From the NCBI GenBank assembly GCA_016178435.1, contig JACOTK010000031.1, positions 1 to 14,269 of the forward strand: DNA of 14,269 nt. The letters are read 5' to 3'. The notes below the pieces were generated by a model that was given only the letters and a program-made list of their open reading frames with translations, was not told the origin of the DNA and did no database searches. The first letter of the stretch is position 1. Each line of letters begins with the position of its first letter. Positions 5,657-12,698 of this stretch are shown here, one piece after another. The translations under genes and the position numbers were made by a program. Origin of the DNA: Actinomycetota bacterium. GTDB taxonomy: Bacteria; Actinomycetota; Acidimicrobiia; Acidimicrobiales; CADCSY01.

Positions 5657-7599
5657 GGAGAGACCGGAGCTGCAGTCTGGTCGCCCATGCGCTCGATGAA
5701 CGCGGCAACCGGAACGCCTCGTTCAACATCGCCCTCGCGGCCGTTGACCCCGACGGTATCGCCGGCGACATCGTCATCGCCCACGACCAGAACCCAGGGG
5801 ATCTTCTCGAGCTTGGCACGGCGAATGCGGTTGCCCAGCTTGTCGTCGGCCTCGATCCGGTCGACGCGCAACCCCACCGCAGCCAGACGTTCAACGACAC
5901 TTGCGGCATAGTCCTCATGATCGTCGCGCACGGCGAGCACTCGGACCTGCACGGGCGAGAGCCACGTGGGGAAGGCGCCGGCATAGTGCTCGGTGAGAAT
6001 GCCGAAGAAGCGCTCCACCGACCCGAACAGGGCACGGTGAATCATGTAGGGCCGTTCACGGACGTTCTCGGCCGAGGTGTACTCGAGATCGAACAGTTGC
6101 GGCAGCTGGAAATCGACCTGGAGGGTCGACATCTGCCAGCGTCGGCCGATGGCATCGCGGACGTGCACATCGATCTTCGGCGCGTAGAAGGCCCCCTCCC
6201 CCTCCGCCACCACGTAGGGGATGCCCGCTCGCTCCAGGGCGTCGGCCAGCGCCGCGGTCGCCTGATCCCATTCCTCGGCGACCCCGACGAACTTCTCGGG
6301 GCGCGTGGCCAACTCGGCCTCGAAATCGGTGAGCCCGAAGGTGCGCAATACCTTCATCACGAACTGCAGGAGGCTTGCCAACTCGTCGGCAAGTTGGTCC
6401 CGCGCACAGAAGATGTGCGAATCATCCTGGGTGATACCTCGCACGCGGGTGAGCCCGTGCAACACCCCGGAGCGCTCGAAACGATAGACGGTCCCGAACT
6501 CGAAGAGCCGCAGGGGCAACTCACGGTACGATCGCTGGCGACTCTGGTAGATCAGGATGTGCATGGGGCAGTTCATGGGCTTGGGGTAATACGTCGCCCC
6601 CTCCATCTCCATGGGTGGGTACATCCCGTCCGCATACCAGTCGAGATGACCCGACTTCTCGAACAGCGTGGAACGAGCCAGGTGCGGGGTGTAGACGAAC
6701 TCATAGCCTGCCCGCTGATGCTCGGCGCGGCTGTAGTCCTCCATCAGCTTGCGAATCAAGCCACCCTTGGGATGGAACACGGGCAGCCCGCCACCGATCT
6801 CCGGGGGGAAATGGAAGAGGTCGAGCTCGAGACCCAGGCGGCGGTGATCACGCTTCTCCGCCTCTTCGAGCATGGTCAGATGGGCTTCGAGCGCGGCCTT
6901 TGACTCCCATGCAGTGCCGTAGATGCGTTGGAGCATCGGCCGGTTCTCATCCCCCCGCCAATAGGCGCCGGCCACCTTCTGGAGCTTGAAATGACCGAGA
7001 CGACCGGTGCTGGGTACGTGGGGGCCCCGACACAGATCGACGAAGTGCTCCGAGTTGCGATGCGCGCTCACCACGCCCCCGACCGCGCCCTCCGCCGCGT
7101 CGACTCTCTCGATGATCTCGCGTTTGTACGGCTGATCGGCAAAGAGCTCGATGCCCTCGCCCTGCGTGTGCTCCTCGCGGATGAAGGGTTGGTCGGCCTT
7201 GATGATCGCACGCATGCGGGTGTCGATGCGCACGAGATCGTCCTCGCTGAACGTCGTGGCGTCGGGCAGCTCGAAGTCGTAGTAGAAGCCGTTCTCGATG
7301 GGCGGGCCGATGGCGAACTTGGCGCCGGGGAACAGGTCGAGCACCGCCTGTGCCAGGACGTGTGCCGTCGAATGGCGCAGGATGTGACGACCGTCCTCGG
7401 TGTCGGTGGTCACCACGGCAACCGCAGCCCCGTCGGGCAATGGAGCGGTCAGGTCGGTCTCGGCCCCGTCCACCACCACCGCAACAGCGGCCCTGGCGAG
7501 GCCGGAGCCGATCGAAGCCGCAAGCGTGGCGCCAGTTGAGCCCAAGGGCAGCGCACGTTGTGAACCGTCGGGAAGCGTGAGGGTGATCGAATCTGCCAT
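5653..7599 (-). CDS. thrS: Threonyl-tRNA synthetase
   Basis: The 648-residue protein charges tRNA-Thr with threonine in the cytosol and has the full-length bacterial architecture. A TGS domain occupies about 1-65. The N2 editing domain has H76xxxH80 and HFVDLCRG (H185, C190), the usual site for removing mischarged serine. The class II catalytic core (about 255-540) has zinc ligands C344 (MNCPMH), H395 (QDDSHIF) and H521 (MIHRALFGS), and motif 2 is YRFERSGVLHGLTRVRG. An anticodon-binding domain (about 548-640) starts at PTWLSPVQV. All key residues are present, so it should be active. The start ATG has no clear Shine-Dalgarno sequence, and a 7-bp-stem hairpin lies just upstream. It leads the conserved thrS-HIT-(membrane protein)-pgsA-patA cluster. 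Confidence 0.97.
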   Translation of the reverse strand: MADSITLTLPDGSQRALPLGSTGATLAASIGSGLARAAVAVVVDGAETDLTAPLPDGAAVAVVTTDTEDGRHILRHSTAHVLAQAVLDLFPGAKFAIGPPIENGFYYDFELPDATTFSEDDLVRIDTRMRAIIKADQPFIREEHTQGEGIELFADQPYKREIIERVDAAEGAVGGVVSAHRNSEHFVDLCRGPHVPSTGRLGHFKLQKVAGAYWRGDENRPMLQRIYGTAWESKAALEAHLTMLEEAEKRDHRRLGLELDLFHFPPEIGGGLPVFHPKGGLIRKLMEDYSRAEHQRAGYEFVYTPHLARSTLFEKSGHLDWYADGMYPPMEMEGATYYPKPMNCPMHILIYQSRQRSYRELPLRLFEFGTVYRFERSGVLHGLTRVRGITQDDSHIFCARDQLADELASLLQFVMKVLRTFGLTDFEAELATRPEKFVGVAEEWDQATAALADALERAGIPYVVAEGEGAFYAPKIDVHVRDAIGRRWQMSTLQVDFQLPQLFDLEYTSAENVRERPYMIHRALFGSVERFFGILTEHYAGAFPTWLSPVQVRVLAVRDDHEDYAASVVERLAAVGLRVDRIEADDKLGNRIRRAKLEKIPWVLVVGDDDVAGDTVGVNGREGDVERGVPVAAFIERMGDQTAAPVSP

Positions 7600-7603
7600 A
7601 TGG

Positions 7604-7620
7604 GCCCGATGCTATCGGGC
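7604..7620 (-). promoter_or_regulatory. Perfect inverted repeat just upstream of thrS
   Basis: GCCCGAT-GCT-ATCGGGC is a perfect 7-bp stem with a 3-base loop in the 57-base gap between mshC and thrS, four bases before the thrS ATG. No run of U follows, so a classical intrinsic terminator is unlikely. If transcribed it could hide the start region or act as an attenuator. The right part also contains TAGCAT (TANNNT) nine bases from the ATG, so the inverted repeat may instead overlap a thrS promoter. Confidence 0.4.
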
Positions 7621-7656
7621 GGCCCGGAACGAGAGGGCGACTCGGGATGGGACCAC

Positions 7657-8775
7657 TCAGGAGAAGAGCGCGACGCCCAGCAGCGCCGCTGCCTCGCTCA
7701 CCCCGTGTCCCGATGCCGCCGCGGCGTCGATCGCCGCCACCGCCGCAGGGGTGTCGAGGTCGTCGTCGAGCGCTGCACGCACCTCGTCCAGCGCTGCGAG
7801 CCCTGGGCCAACGGCCTGCCATGCATCGAGCCGGGCCGCCGCCACCGGCATCAGCGTGTCGTTCCAATCCCAGGAGGTTCGGTAGTGATGCGCAGCCAGA
7901 GCCAGGCGGATGGCTTGAGGCTCCCAGGTCTTGAGCAGGTCGCTGACAAAGACCAGATTGCCGAGCGACTTCGACATCTTCTCGCCGTTGAGACGCACCA
8001 TGCCCACGTGCATCCAATGGCGAACGAAAGGCTCGCCGGTGGCGGCCTCGGACTGGGCACTCTCACACTCGTGGTGCGGGAAGATGAGATCGGTGCCACC
8101 GCCGTGCAGGTCGATCGTCGTGCCCAGGTCGCGCAGCGCCAGCGCCGAGCACTCGATGTGCCAACCGGGTCGGCCCGGGCCCCACAGGGACTCCCATGCG
8201 GGCTCGCCTTCGCCCGACGGCTGCCAGAGCACGAAGTCGAGAGGGTGGCGCTTGTTCGGATCCTCGATGTTGCCACCCCGCTCCTTGGCATAGGCCAACA
8301 TCGTGGCCTCGTCGAGCCTGCTGACCTCACCGAAGCGGGGATGGGTCGCCACATCGAAGTACACGGCCCCGCCGGCCTGATACGCGTTGCCGCGATCCAG
8401 GACCATGCCGATGAAACCTCTGATGTCGGCAATGGCGCCGGTGGCCCGAGGCTCGCTGAAACAGGGAAGGACGTTGAGCGCTTCCATGTCGGCCTGGAAT
8501 CTGGCCGTCTCGGCCGCCGCCAGATCGAGGTAGTGCACGCCGAGCTCGGCGGCCTTGGCCAACAGGGGGTCGTCGACATCGGTGATGTTGCGCACACAAA
8601 GGGTCTCGTGCCCCAGGTCGCGCAGACGACGTTGCAGGATGTCATAGGTGCAGAAGACGGCGGCATGGCCGATGTGCGTGGCGTCGTAGGGAGTGATGCC
8701 GCACGTGTACATCGTGACCACCGGGCCGACCTCGAAGGACACCACCTCCTGGCGGGCGGTGTCGTAGAGGTTCAC
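7657..8775 (-). CDS. mshC: Cysteine:glucosaminyl-inositol ligase (mycothiol biosynthesis), MshC
   Basis: MshC joins cysteine to 1D-myo-inositol 2-amino-2-deoxyglucopyranoside using ATP, the step before acetylation to mycothiol. It is a relative of cysteinyl-tRNA synthetase without the anticodon-binding domain. The 372 residues show MYTCGITPYDATHIGH (HIGH at 34-37; C25 zinc ligand), NITDVDDPLL, GWHIECSA (C209), GGGTDLIFPHHE (H234/H235) and KMSKS at 266-270. CGITPYDATH and the end at DDDLDTPAA...ALLGV match MshC rather than CysRS, which usually has CGPTVYD and extends further. It is about 40 residues shorter than mycobacterial MshC, mostly from a missing N-terminal leader. The start is GTG with AGGGG six bases upstream, 20 bases after npdG, so the two are probably cotranscribed. 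A short cysteinyl-tRNA synthetase is the alternative call. Confidence 0.83.
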   Translation of the reverse strand: MNLYDTARQEVVSFEVGPVVTMYTCGITPYDATHIGHAAVFCTYDILQRRLRDLGHETLCVRNITDVDDPLLAKAAELGVHYLDLAAAETARFQADMEALNVLPCFSEPRATGAIADIRGFIGMVLDRGNAYQAGGAVYFDVATHPRFGEVSRLDEATMLAYAKERGGNIEDPNKRHPLDFVLWQPSGEGEPAWESLWGPGRPGWHIECSALALRDLGTTIDLHGGGTDLIFPHHECESAQSEAATGEPFVRHWMHVGMVRLNGEKMSKSLGNLVFVSDLLKTWEPQAIRLALAAHHYRTSWDWNDTLMPVAAARLDAWQAVGPGLAALDEVRAALDDDLDTPAAVAAIDAAAASGHGVSEAAALLGVALFS

Positions 8776-8794
8776 GGGCGACCCCTGGCCTGCA

Positions 8795-9490
8795 TCAGCC
8801 TTCGATGACCGAGGTCGCTGCCAAGCCGAGGTCGGAATCGTCGACCCCGGTCAGCTTCACCGCGACGCGGGTCTTGTATCGGGTGTTGAGCTGCAACAAC
8901 ACGGCCGCAAAAGCCTCGATGGGAGCAGCGTTCGAGAGCTCGCCGGCATCGAGGGGCCGCAGGCCCGGGATGTGACGGACGATGTCGGCGGTCGCCTCGG
9001 TGGCCGAGATGTGGTCCGAACAGATCAAAACATCGGAATCGATGGGATGGTCGATCGCCCCGAGCTCCTTGGCGGGCAGGTGGTGAAACGCTGCGGCGAC
9101 CCGCGCACGGGGAACCGCAGCCTGCACACTGGCGGCAACGGAACCTCGCGGCGGCACCAGGGGCTGGAACTCGTGGCCGACCTTGGCGAGAGCGTTGGCC
9201 ATCGAGATGACCACCTTGCCCCGCAGTTGGCGCTCCACCGACAGGGCGGTGGCGGCAGCAGCGTCCCACGGGGTGGCGATCACCACGACGTCCGCCTCGG
9301 CTGCCTCCTCGTTGTCGGCGGCGTTGAGCGTGAACCCGCGATCGGGCCACTTCATCAGGAGATCGTCACGAATCTCCATGGCCCGATACTTCGACCGCGA
9401 ACCGATCACGACCTCGAACCCAACGGATGCCAGACGGAGCGCCAGCGAACGCCCTGCCGGCCCCGTACCTCCCAAAACGGCGATTTTCAC
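8795..9490 (-). CDS. npdG: NADPH-dependent F420 reductase (F420H2:NADP+ oxidoreductase)
   Basis: The 231-residue protein transfers hydride between coenzyme F420 and NADP(H) in the cytosol. The N-terminal Rossmann fold starts MKIAVLGGTGPAG (GGTGxxG at 7-13), and SRSKYRA (31-37) is the usual NADP phosphate-binding stretch. VVVIATPW (about 70-77) and VISMANAL (about 94-101) are family blocks. The C-terminal helical part has AAFHHLPAKEL and GLRPLDAGELSNAAPIEAF, typical of F420-dependent NADP reductases. The length is normal. The GTG start has TAGGCT six bases upstream and only a weak Shine-Dalgarno sequence, so it may be leaderless. mshC begins 20 bases downstream. Together they suggest a cell using both F420 and mycothiol, a common actinobacterial pairing. 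Confidence 0.88.
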   Translation of the reverse strand: MKIAVLGGTGPAGRSLALRLASVGFEVVIGSRSKYRAMEIRDDLLMKWPDRGFTLNAADNEEAAEADVVVIATPWDAAAATALSVERQLRGKVVISMANALAKVGHEFQPLVPPRGSVAASVQAAVPRARVAAAFHHLPAKELGAIDHPIDSDVLICSDHISATEATADIVRHIPGLRPLDAGELSNAAPIEAFAAVLLQLNTRYKTRVAVKLTGVDDSDLGLAATSVIEG

Positions 9491-9496
9491 GTTCTC

Positions 9497-9502
9497 AGCC
9501 TA
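9497..9502 (-). promoter_or_regulatory. Candidate -10 element (TAGGCT) for npdG
   Basis: TAGGCT on the minus strand fits TANNNT and ends six bases before the npdG GTG. It lies directly after the stop codon of the acyl-CoA-synthetase fragment. The identical hexamer at identical spacing precedes the M23 gene. Confidence 0.4.
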
Positions 9503-9507
9503 AACGC

Positions 9508-9714
9508 TCAGGCATATATGCCATCAATCTCACGCTCGTATTTCTCGGCGACGCCGCGTCGCTTGCGCTTCATCGTGGGCCTGAGCCGCTCGGAATCGGC
9601 CATCCATTCCTGTGCGATGATCACGAACTTCTTGATCTGCTCGACAGCGCCTCGTCCGGATTCGGAGGCCGTTGCGCCGGGCGGAGCCCGGAGAAGCCAA
9701 ATGCTCGTCATCAA
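9508..9714 (-). pseudogene. C-terminal remnant of a long-chain acyl-CoA synthetase (FadD/AMP-binding family)
   Basis: This frame has only 67-68 codons (TTG 9714 or ATG 9711). From about residue 24 it reads like the extreme C-terminus of long-chain fatty-acid-CoA ligases: an IKKFVII strand, LRPTMKRKRR in place of the usual LTPTLKxKR with its conserved lysine, and AEKYEREIDGIYA at the end. The roughly 550 residues that should precede it are absent; the DNA there is the divergent fabI/inhA gene, and an in-frame TGA closes the frame 12 codons upstream of the TTG. The first 23 residues look unrelated. It could be a decayed leftover, or a small gene still transcribed, since a -10-like TAGGTT faces it at 9732-9737. 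Without the adenylation core it cannot be an acyl-CoA ligase. Confidence 0.55.
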
Positions 9715-9731
9715 CCGGGCGGACCCCGCTG

Positions 9732-9743
9732 AACCTATAGGTT
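9732..9743. promoter_or_regulatory. Palindromic divergent -10 pair (AACCTATAGGTT)
   Basis: This perfect 12-bp palindrome holds a TAGGTT hexamer on each strand, back to back. On the plus strand TAGGTT (9738-9743) ends six bases before the fabI/inhA ATG. On the minus strand TAGGTT (9737-9732) ends 17 bases before the first start of the acyl-CoA-synthetase fragment, leaving about 10 bases of leader. This is the layout of a symmetrical bidirectional promoter; it could also be a repressor site. Confidence 0.5.
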
Positions 9744-9749
9744 GTGATC

Positions 9750-10520
9750 ATGGGTCTACTCGAGGGAAAGCGCATTCTCGTCACCGGCGTCCTGACGGAT
9801 GCCTCGATCGCCTTTGCCGTTGCGGCCAAAGCGCAGGAACAGGGCGCAAAGGTCGTCCTCACCGGAGCGGGCCGTGGCCTTTCCCTGACCAGACGAGTCG
9901 CCCGCAAGCTTCCCGTCGAGCCCCAGGTGCTCGAGCTCGACGTGACCGATCAGCCCCAGCTGGACGGACTGGCCGACGCGCTGCGCGCTCTCGGGTGGGA
10001 CCGACTGGACGGGGTGTTGCATGCCATCGGGTTCGCTCCTGCCACCTGTCTCGGCCAGGGCATGTTCGTCGCCGGGTGGGAGGATGTGTCGGTCGCCCTG
10101 CACATATCGGCATATTCGCTCAAGGCGTTGACCCAGGCTGCCCTCCCACTCATGGGGTCGGGGGGATCGGTTGTCGGGCTCGACTTCGACGCAACCGTCG
10201 CCTGGCCGGACTACGACTGGATGGGTGTCGCGAAGGCCGCCTTCGAATCGACCTGTCGGTACCTGGCTCGCGACCTCGGGCCTCAGGGGATTCGCGTCAA
10301 CCTGGTGGCGGCGGGGCCGCTCAAGACGACAGCAGCGAAGTCGATCCCGGGTTTTGCGGCTTTTGAGGACGCATGGGTCCTGCGTGCGCCACTCGGCTGG
10401 AGCATCACCGATCCCGAGCCCACCGCCAAGGCATGCATCGCCCTGTTCTCGGAATGGTTTCCCGCCACCACGGGCGAGATCATCCATGTTGACGGCGGCT
10501 ACCACGCCATCGGTGCGTAG
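9750..10520 (+). CDS. fabI: Enoyl-[acyl-carrier-protein] reductase, InhA/FabI type
   Basis: This SDR-family enzyme reduces trans-2-enoyl-ACP with NADH in the last step of the fatty-acid elongation cycle. The 256 residues open with GLLEGKRILVTG then TDASIAFAVA, very close to InhA (GLLDGKRILVSG, TDSSIAF). Later blocks are LELDV (61-65), LDGVLHAIGFAP (86-97), HISAYS (118-123), VVGLDFD (141-147), the catalytic Y155-(x)6-K162, GIRVNLVAAGP (180-190) and RAPLGW (212-217). The substrate-binding loop region around 193-209 is about a dozen residues shorter than in InhA, which may mean shorter acyl substrates (inference). ATG 9750 is preferred to GTG 9744 because TAGGTT sits six bases before it. It is the only plus-strand gene in the window and stands alone, not in a fabG-inhA operon. 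It ends 12 bases from the convergent M23 gene. Confidence 0.93.
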   Translation: MGLLEGKRILVTGVLTDASIAFAVAAKAQEQGAKVVLTGAGRGLSLTRRVARKLPVEPQVLELDVTDQPQLDGLADALRALGWDRLDGVLHAIGFAPATCLGQGMFVAGWEDVSVALHISAYSLKALTQAALPLMGSGGSVVGLDFDATVAWPDYDWMGVAKAAFESTCRYLARDLGPQGIRVNLVAAGPLKTTAAKSIPGFAAFEDAWVLRAPLGWSITDPEPTAKACIALFSEWFPATTGEIIHVDGGYHAIGA

Positions 10521-10532
10521 AGCGGGCGAAGC

Positions 10533-11561
10533 TCAGCAGTATCTGGCGACCGTCGGATACGGATTCGTCGGCGCACCGCCACCTGGGTGGATCTCGAAGT
10601 GCAGGTGGTTCGGGCCCCCCGACGCGTTGCCGGAGTTGCCGACCGCACCCAATACCGTTCCGCGCTCGACACGACCGGACGCGCCGCTCAGCGAGTCGAG
10701 GTGCGTGCCGAAGTAGGTGTTGCCGTCATCGCCCGCGAGGTAATACGAGATGCCGCCCCTCGCCGAGTTGTGCGGGCGTACGGTGCCACCCACGCTGGCG
10801 ACAACCGGGGTGCCCTTGGCCGCAAGCAGGTCGGTGCCCTCGTGGCGGCGGCCCCCGGATCGAGCATCCCCCCAGTCGTTGCTGAACGCCACGGCTCCCC
10901 GCACGGGACAGAGCCAGCCGTCACCACCCACCGACCGAGCTTGCGCGTCTGGAGCAGCGTTGCGGTCGGGCCGGGCCCTCGCTGCATCGGCCCGGGCATT
11001 GCGCTCTCGTTCCCTGCGGGCGGCCTCTTCGCTGGCCCTTCGTTCCGCCTCGAGCTTCTCCAGACGCGCAAGCTCGGCATCGATCTGCCGGGAACGGGCC
11101 TTCATCTCGACCAAAGCCTCATCGGCATCGCGCTTGGTGGCATCGAGCGCTGCGCGCGAGCGTTCCAGATCCTCGCCCGCCTTTCGATAGGCATCGAGCG
11201 TGTCGCCCGCGTCACGAGCCACGAGCTTCGCCAACGCCTCGACCCTCGCCGCCTCGTTGACATCGCCATCGGTCAAGGCAGGCGCGGCCTGAGGCTCCCC
11301 ACCCTGGATGTAGCGACGCACCGCCACCGTGGTGACGGCCTCGCTGAGCCGTGCATGGCGTGCTGTGACCTCGGCACTACGTTCCTTCAGGTTGCCGATC
11401 TCATCGTCGAGCGCCGCCACTCGGCCACGAGCCTGTGAGAGGCGGCGCGCGATCTCATTGGCCTTGCGCTTCGTCGCGGCGATGTCGCCCTCTCCGGCCG
11501 ACGCCGGACCTGCGACCGCCAGCAACGCGCAGGAAACAACCACCCCGACGATCATGCGCAT
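10533..11561 (-). CDS. Secreted M23 (LytM-type) endopeptidase with coiled coil
   Basis: The 342-residue protein has a signal peptide (hydrophobic 3-19, probable cleavage after ASA at 22) and long Glu/Arg/Ala-rich coiled coils at about 28-85 and 105-195. A C-terminal M23 domain follows at about 216-335. Zinc and catalytic residues are present: H240xxxD244 (RRHEGTDLLA), H287 (GTHLDS) and H319-L-H321 (NHLHFE), so an active peptidoglycan endopeptidase is expected. The coiled-coil plus M23 layout resembles EnvC/RipA-like cell-division or wall-remodelling hydrolases, although this is not a NlpC/P60 enzyme. A Cys closes the protein. The start ATG 11561 is favoured over ATG 11555 because TAGGCT lies six bases upstream. 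Tandem 11-bp repeats follow further upstream, and the gene probably has its own promoter. Confidence 0.9.
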   Translation of the reverse strand: MRMIVGVVVSCALLAVAGPASAGEGDIAATKRKANEIARRLSQARGRVAALDDEIGNLKERSAEVTARHARLSEAVTTVAVRRYIQGGEPQAAPALTDGDVNEAARVEALAKLVARDAGDTLDAYRKAGEDLERSRAALDATKRDADEALVEMKARSRQIDAELARLEKLEAERRASEEAARRERERNARADAARARPDRNAAPDAQARSVGGDGWLCPVRGAVAFSNDWGDARSGGRRHEGTDLLAAKGTPVVASVGGTVRPHNSARGGISYYLAGDDGNTYFGTHLDSLSGASGRVERGTVLGAVGNSGNASGGPNHLHFEIHPGGGAPTNPYPTVARYC

Positions 11562-11567
11562 CGGTGG

Positions 11568-11573
11568 AGCCTA
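11568..11573 (-). promoter_or_regulatory. Candidate -10 element (TAGGCT) for the M23 gene
   Basis: TAGGCT on the minus strand ends six bases before ATG 11561, fitting TANNNT and a leaderless start. It is adjacent to two 11-bp direct repeats that occupy the spacer and -35 region. Confidence 0.45.
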
Positions 11574-11574
11574 A

Positions 11575-11596
11575 CCGTCACGAAACCGTCACGAAA
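11575..11596. promoter_or_regulatory. Two tandem 11-bp repeats (CCGTCACGAAA), candidate operator
   Basis: CCGTCACGAAA occurs twice without interruption at 11575-11585 and 11586-11596, just upstream of the M23 -10 hexamer. Two identical half-sites one helical turn apart are what OmpR-family response regulators often bind. GTCAC direct repeats recall the described MtrA sites at wall-hydrolase genes, but the match is from memory and unproven. Confidence 0.4.
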
Positions 11597-11645
11597 GTGC
11601 AAACGGTCGCGTGACGTCCGGAACCGCGTCATCCTCGGGCAGAGC

Positions 11646-12698
11646 TCAGTTCGACGACGCCGGAGGCTCGGGAGCGGCGCCGAGGTCCCTCGGAGCGATC
11701 AACGCCTCGAGAAGGTCCTCCAGCGTGACGATGCCGATCGTCTCACCTGCATCATTGGTGACCAAGGCGAAGTGACGATGAGCGCGGCGCATCGCCGGCA
11801 ACAGCTCCCGGAGAGTGTGCTCCCCAGGAGCAATCAACATCCGTCGGACCGCCGAGTCGGGCAAGGGTCGATGTCGTGCGTCCGGCGCAACCGCGAGGAG
11901 GTCCTTGGAGTGGATGAACCCAAGGATCTCGTCGAGATCCCGGCCGTAAACGGGCAGACGCGTGTGTCCACTCGTCACAGCCAGACGCTCGACCTCCGCT
12001 ACCGTCGCGTCGGCGCGCAGCGCAACGATCCGATCCCGGGGAACCATCACCTCGCTCACCAGGCGATCGGGAAAGCCCAGCGCCCCACTCATGAGCGCGT
12101 GCTCGACCTCCTCGAGGATCCCCTCGTTTCGGGACGTCGCCAACATCGCGGCGATCTCGACGTTGGTGTGGGCAGCGATCAACTCGTCCCGGGGCTCCAC
12201 GCCAAGAAGACGAAGGCCTGCATTGCCGGCCACGTTCAACAACGTGACGAGGGGTCGAAACACCACGATGAACGCCCGCATCGGCAACGCCAACCACAGC
12301 GCGCTCTGCTCGGCCTCCGCGATCGCGATGTTCTTGGGAACCATCTCGCCCACCACCATGTGGAAGAAGACAACGATGGCGAGCCCCCCGACAAACCCGA
12401 CCGTGTGCAGGGCCGACTCCGGTATCGCACCGTGCAGGGCAGTCTCGAGGATCTTCGAAACAGCCGGCTCGGCAACGTAACCCAGCCCAAGCGAGGCTCC
12501 CGTCACACCCAACTGTGCAGCGGCAAGCATGAACGAGAGCTCTCGGAGGGCCTGCATGGCCGCATGGGCTCGCGCACCCCCCTCAACGGAAAGCTGTTCG
12601 ATGCGGGATCGACGGGCAGCGATCAGGGCAAACTCCACCGCCACGAAGAATCCGTTGACAAAGAGCAGCGCCGCCGAAACGACGAGGGGCACGATCAC
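11646..12698 (-). CDS. CNNM/CorC-family membrane protein (DUF21 + CBS pair), short form
   Basis: The 350-residue protein has a DUF21 (CNNM) transmembrane domain at about 1-195, including NGFFVAVEFALIAARRSRIEQL, QLGVTGASLGLGYVAEP and VVGEMVPKNIAIAEAE. A CBS pair follows: VMVPRDRIVALRADATV...HTRLPVYGRD at about 217-270, and the second CBS with IGIVTLEDLLEALI at about 285-335. The C-terminal CorC_HlyC domain of the family is missing; the protein stops soon after CBS2. Family members are linked to Mg2+ (and Co2+) efflux or homeostasis, and older names call them haemolysins. The GTG at 12698 overlaps the upstream stop by four bases (GTGA), so I use it rather than a longer in-frame start at 12797, whose extra 33 residues overlap the partner gene and look non-natural. 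The long plus short pair mirrors Rv1842c-Rv1841c, suggesting a heteromer. Confidence 0.9.
   Translation of the reverse strand: MIVPLVVSAALLFVNGFFVAVEFALIAARRSRIEQLSVEGGARAHAAMQALRELSFMLAAAQLGVTGASLGLGYVAEPAVSKILETALHGAIPESALHTVGFVGGLAIVVFFHMVVGEMVPKNIAIAEAEQSALWLALPMRAFIVVFRPLVTLLNVAGNAGLRLLGVEPRDELIAAHTNVEIAAMLATSRNEGILEEVEHALMSGALGFPDRLVSEVMVPRDRIVALRADATVAEVERLAVTSGHTRLPVYGRDLDEILGFIHSKDLLAVAPDARHRPLPDSAVRRMLIAPGEHTLRELLPAMRRAHRHFALVTNDAGETIGIVTLEDLLEALIAPRDLGAAPEPPASSN

Noticed and set aside
7657..8775. Annotation as cysteinyl-tRNA synthetase
   Set aside because: The CGITPYDATH signature, the absence of an anticodon-binding extension and the MshC-like C-terminus favour the mycothiol ligase. 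CysRS remains the fallback.
9511..9522. 12-bp palindrome GGCATATATGCC
   Set aside because: It coincides with the last codons (GIYA) of the acyl-CoA-synthetase remnant, a conserved C-terminal sequence in that family, so coding explains it.
10518..10536. Bidirectional terminator between the convergent fabI/inhA and M23 genes
   Set aside because: Only a 4-bp GAGC/GCTC stem is present in the 12-base gap and there is no T-run on either strand.
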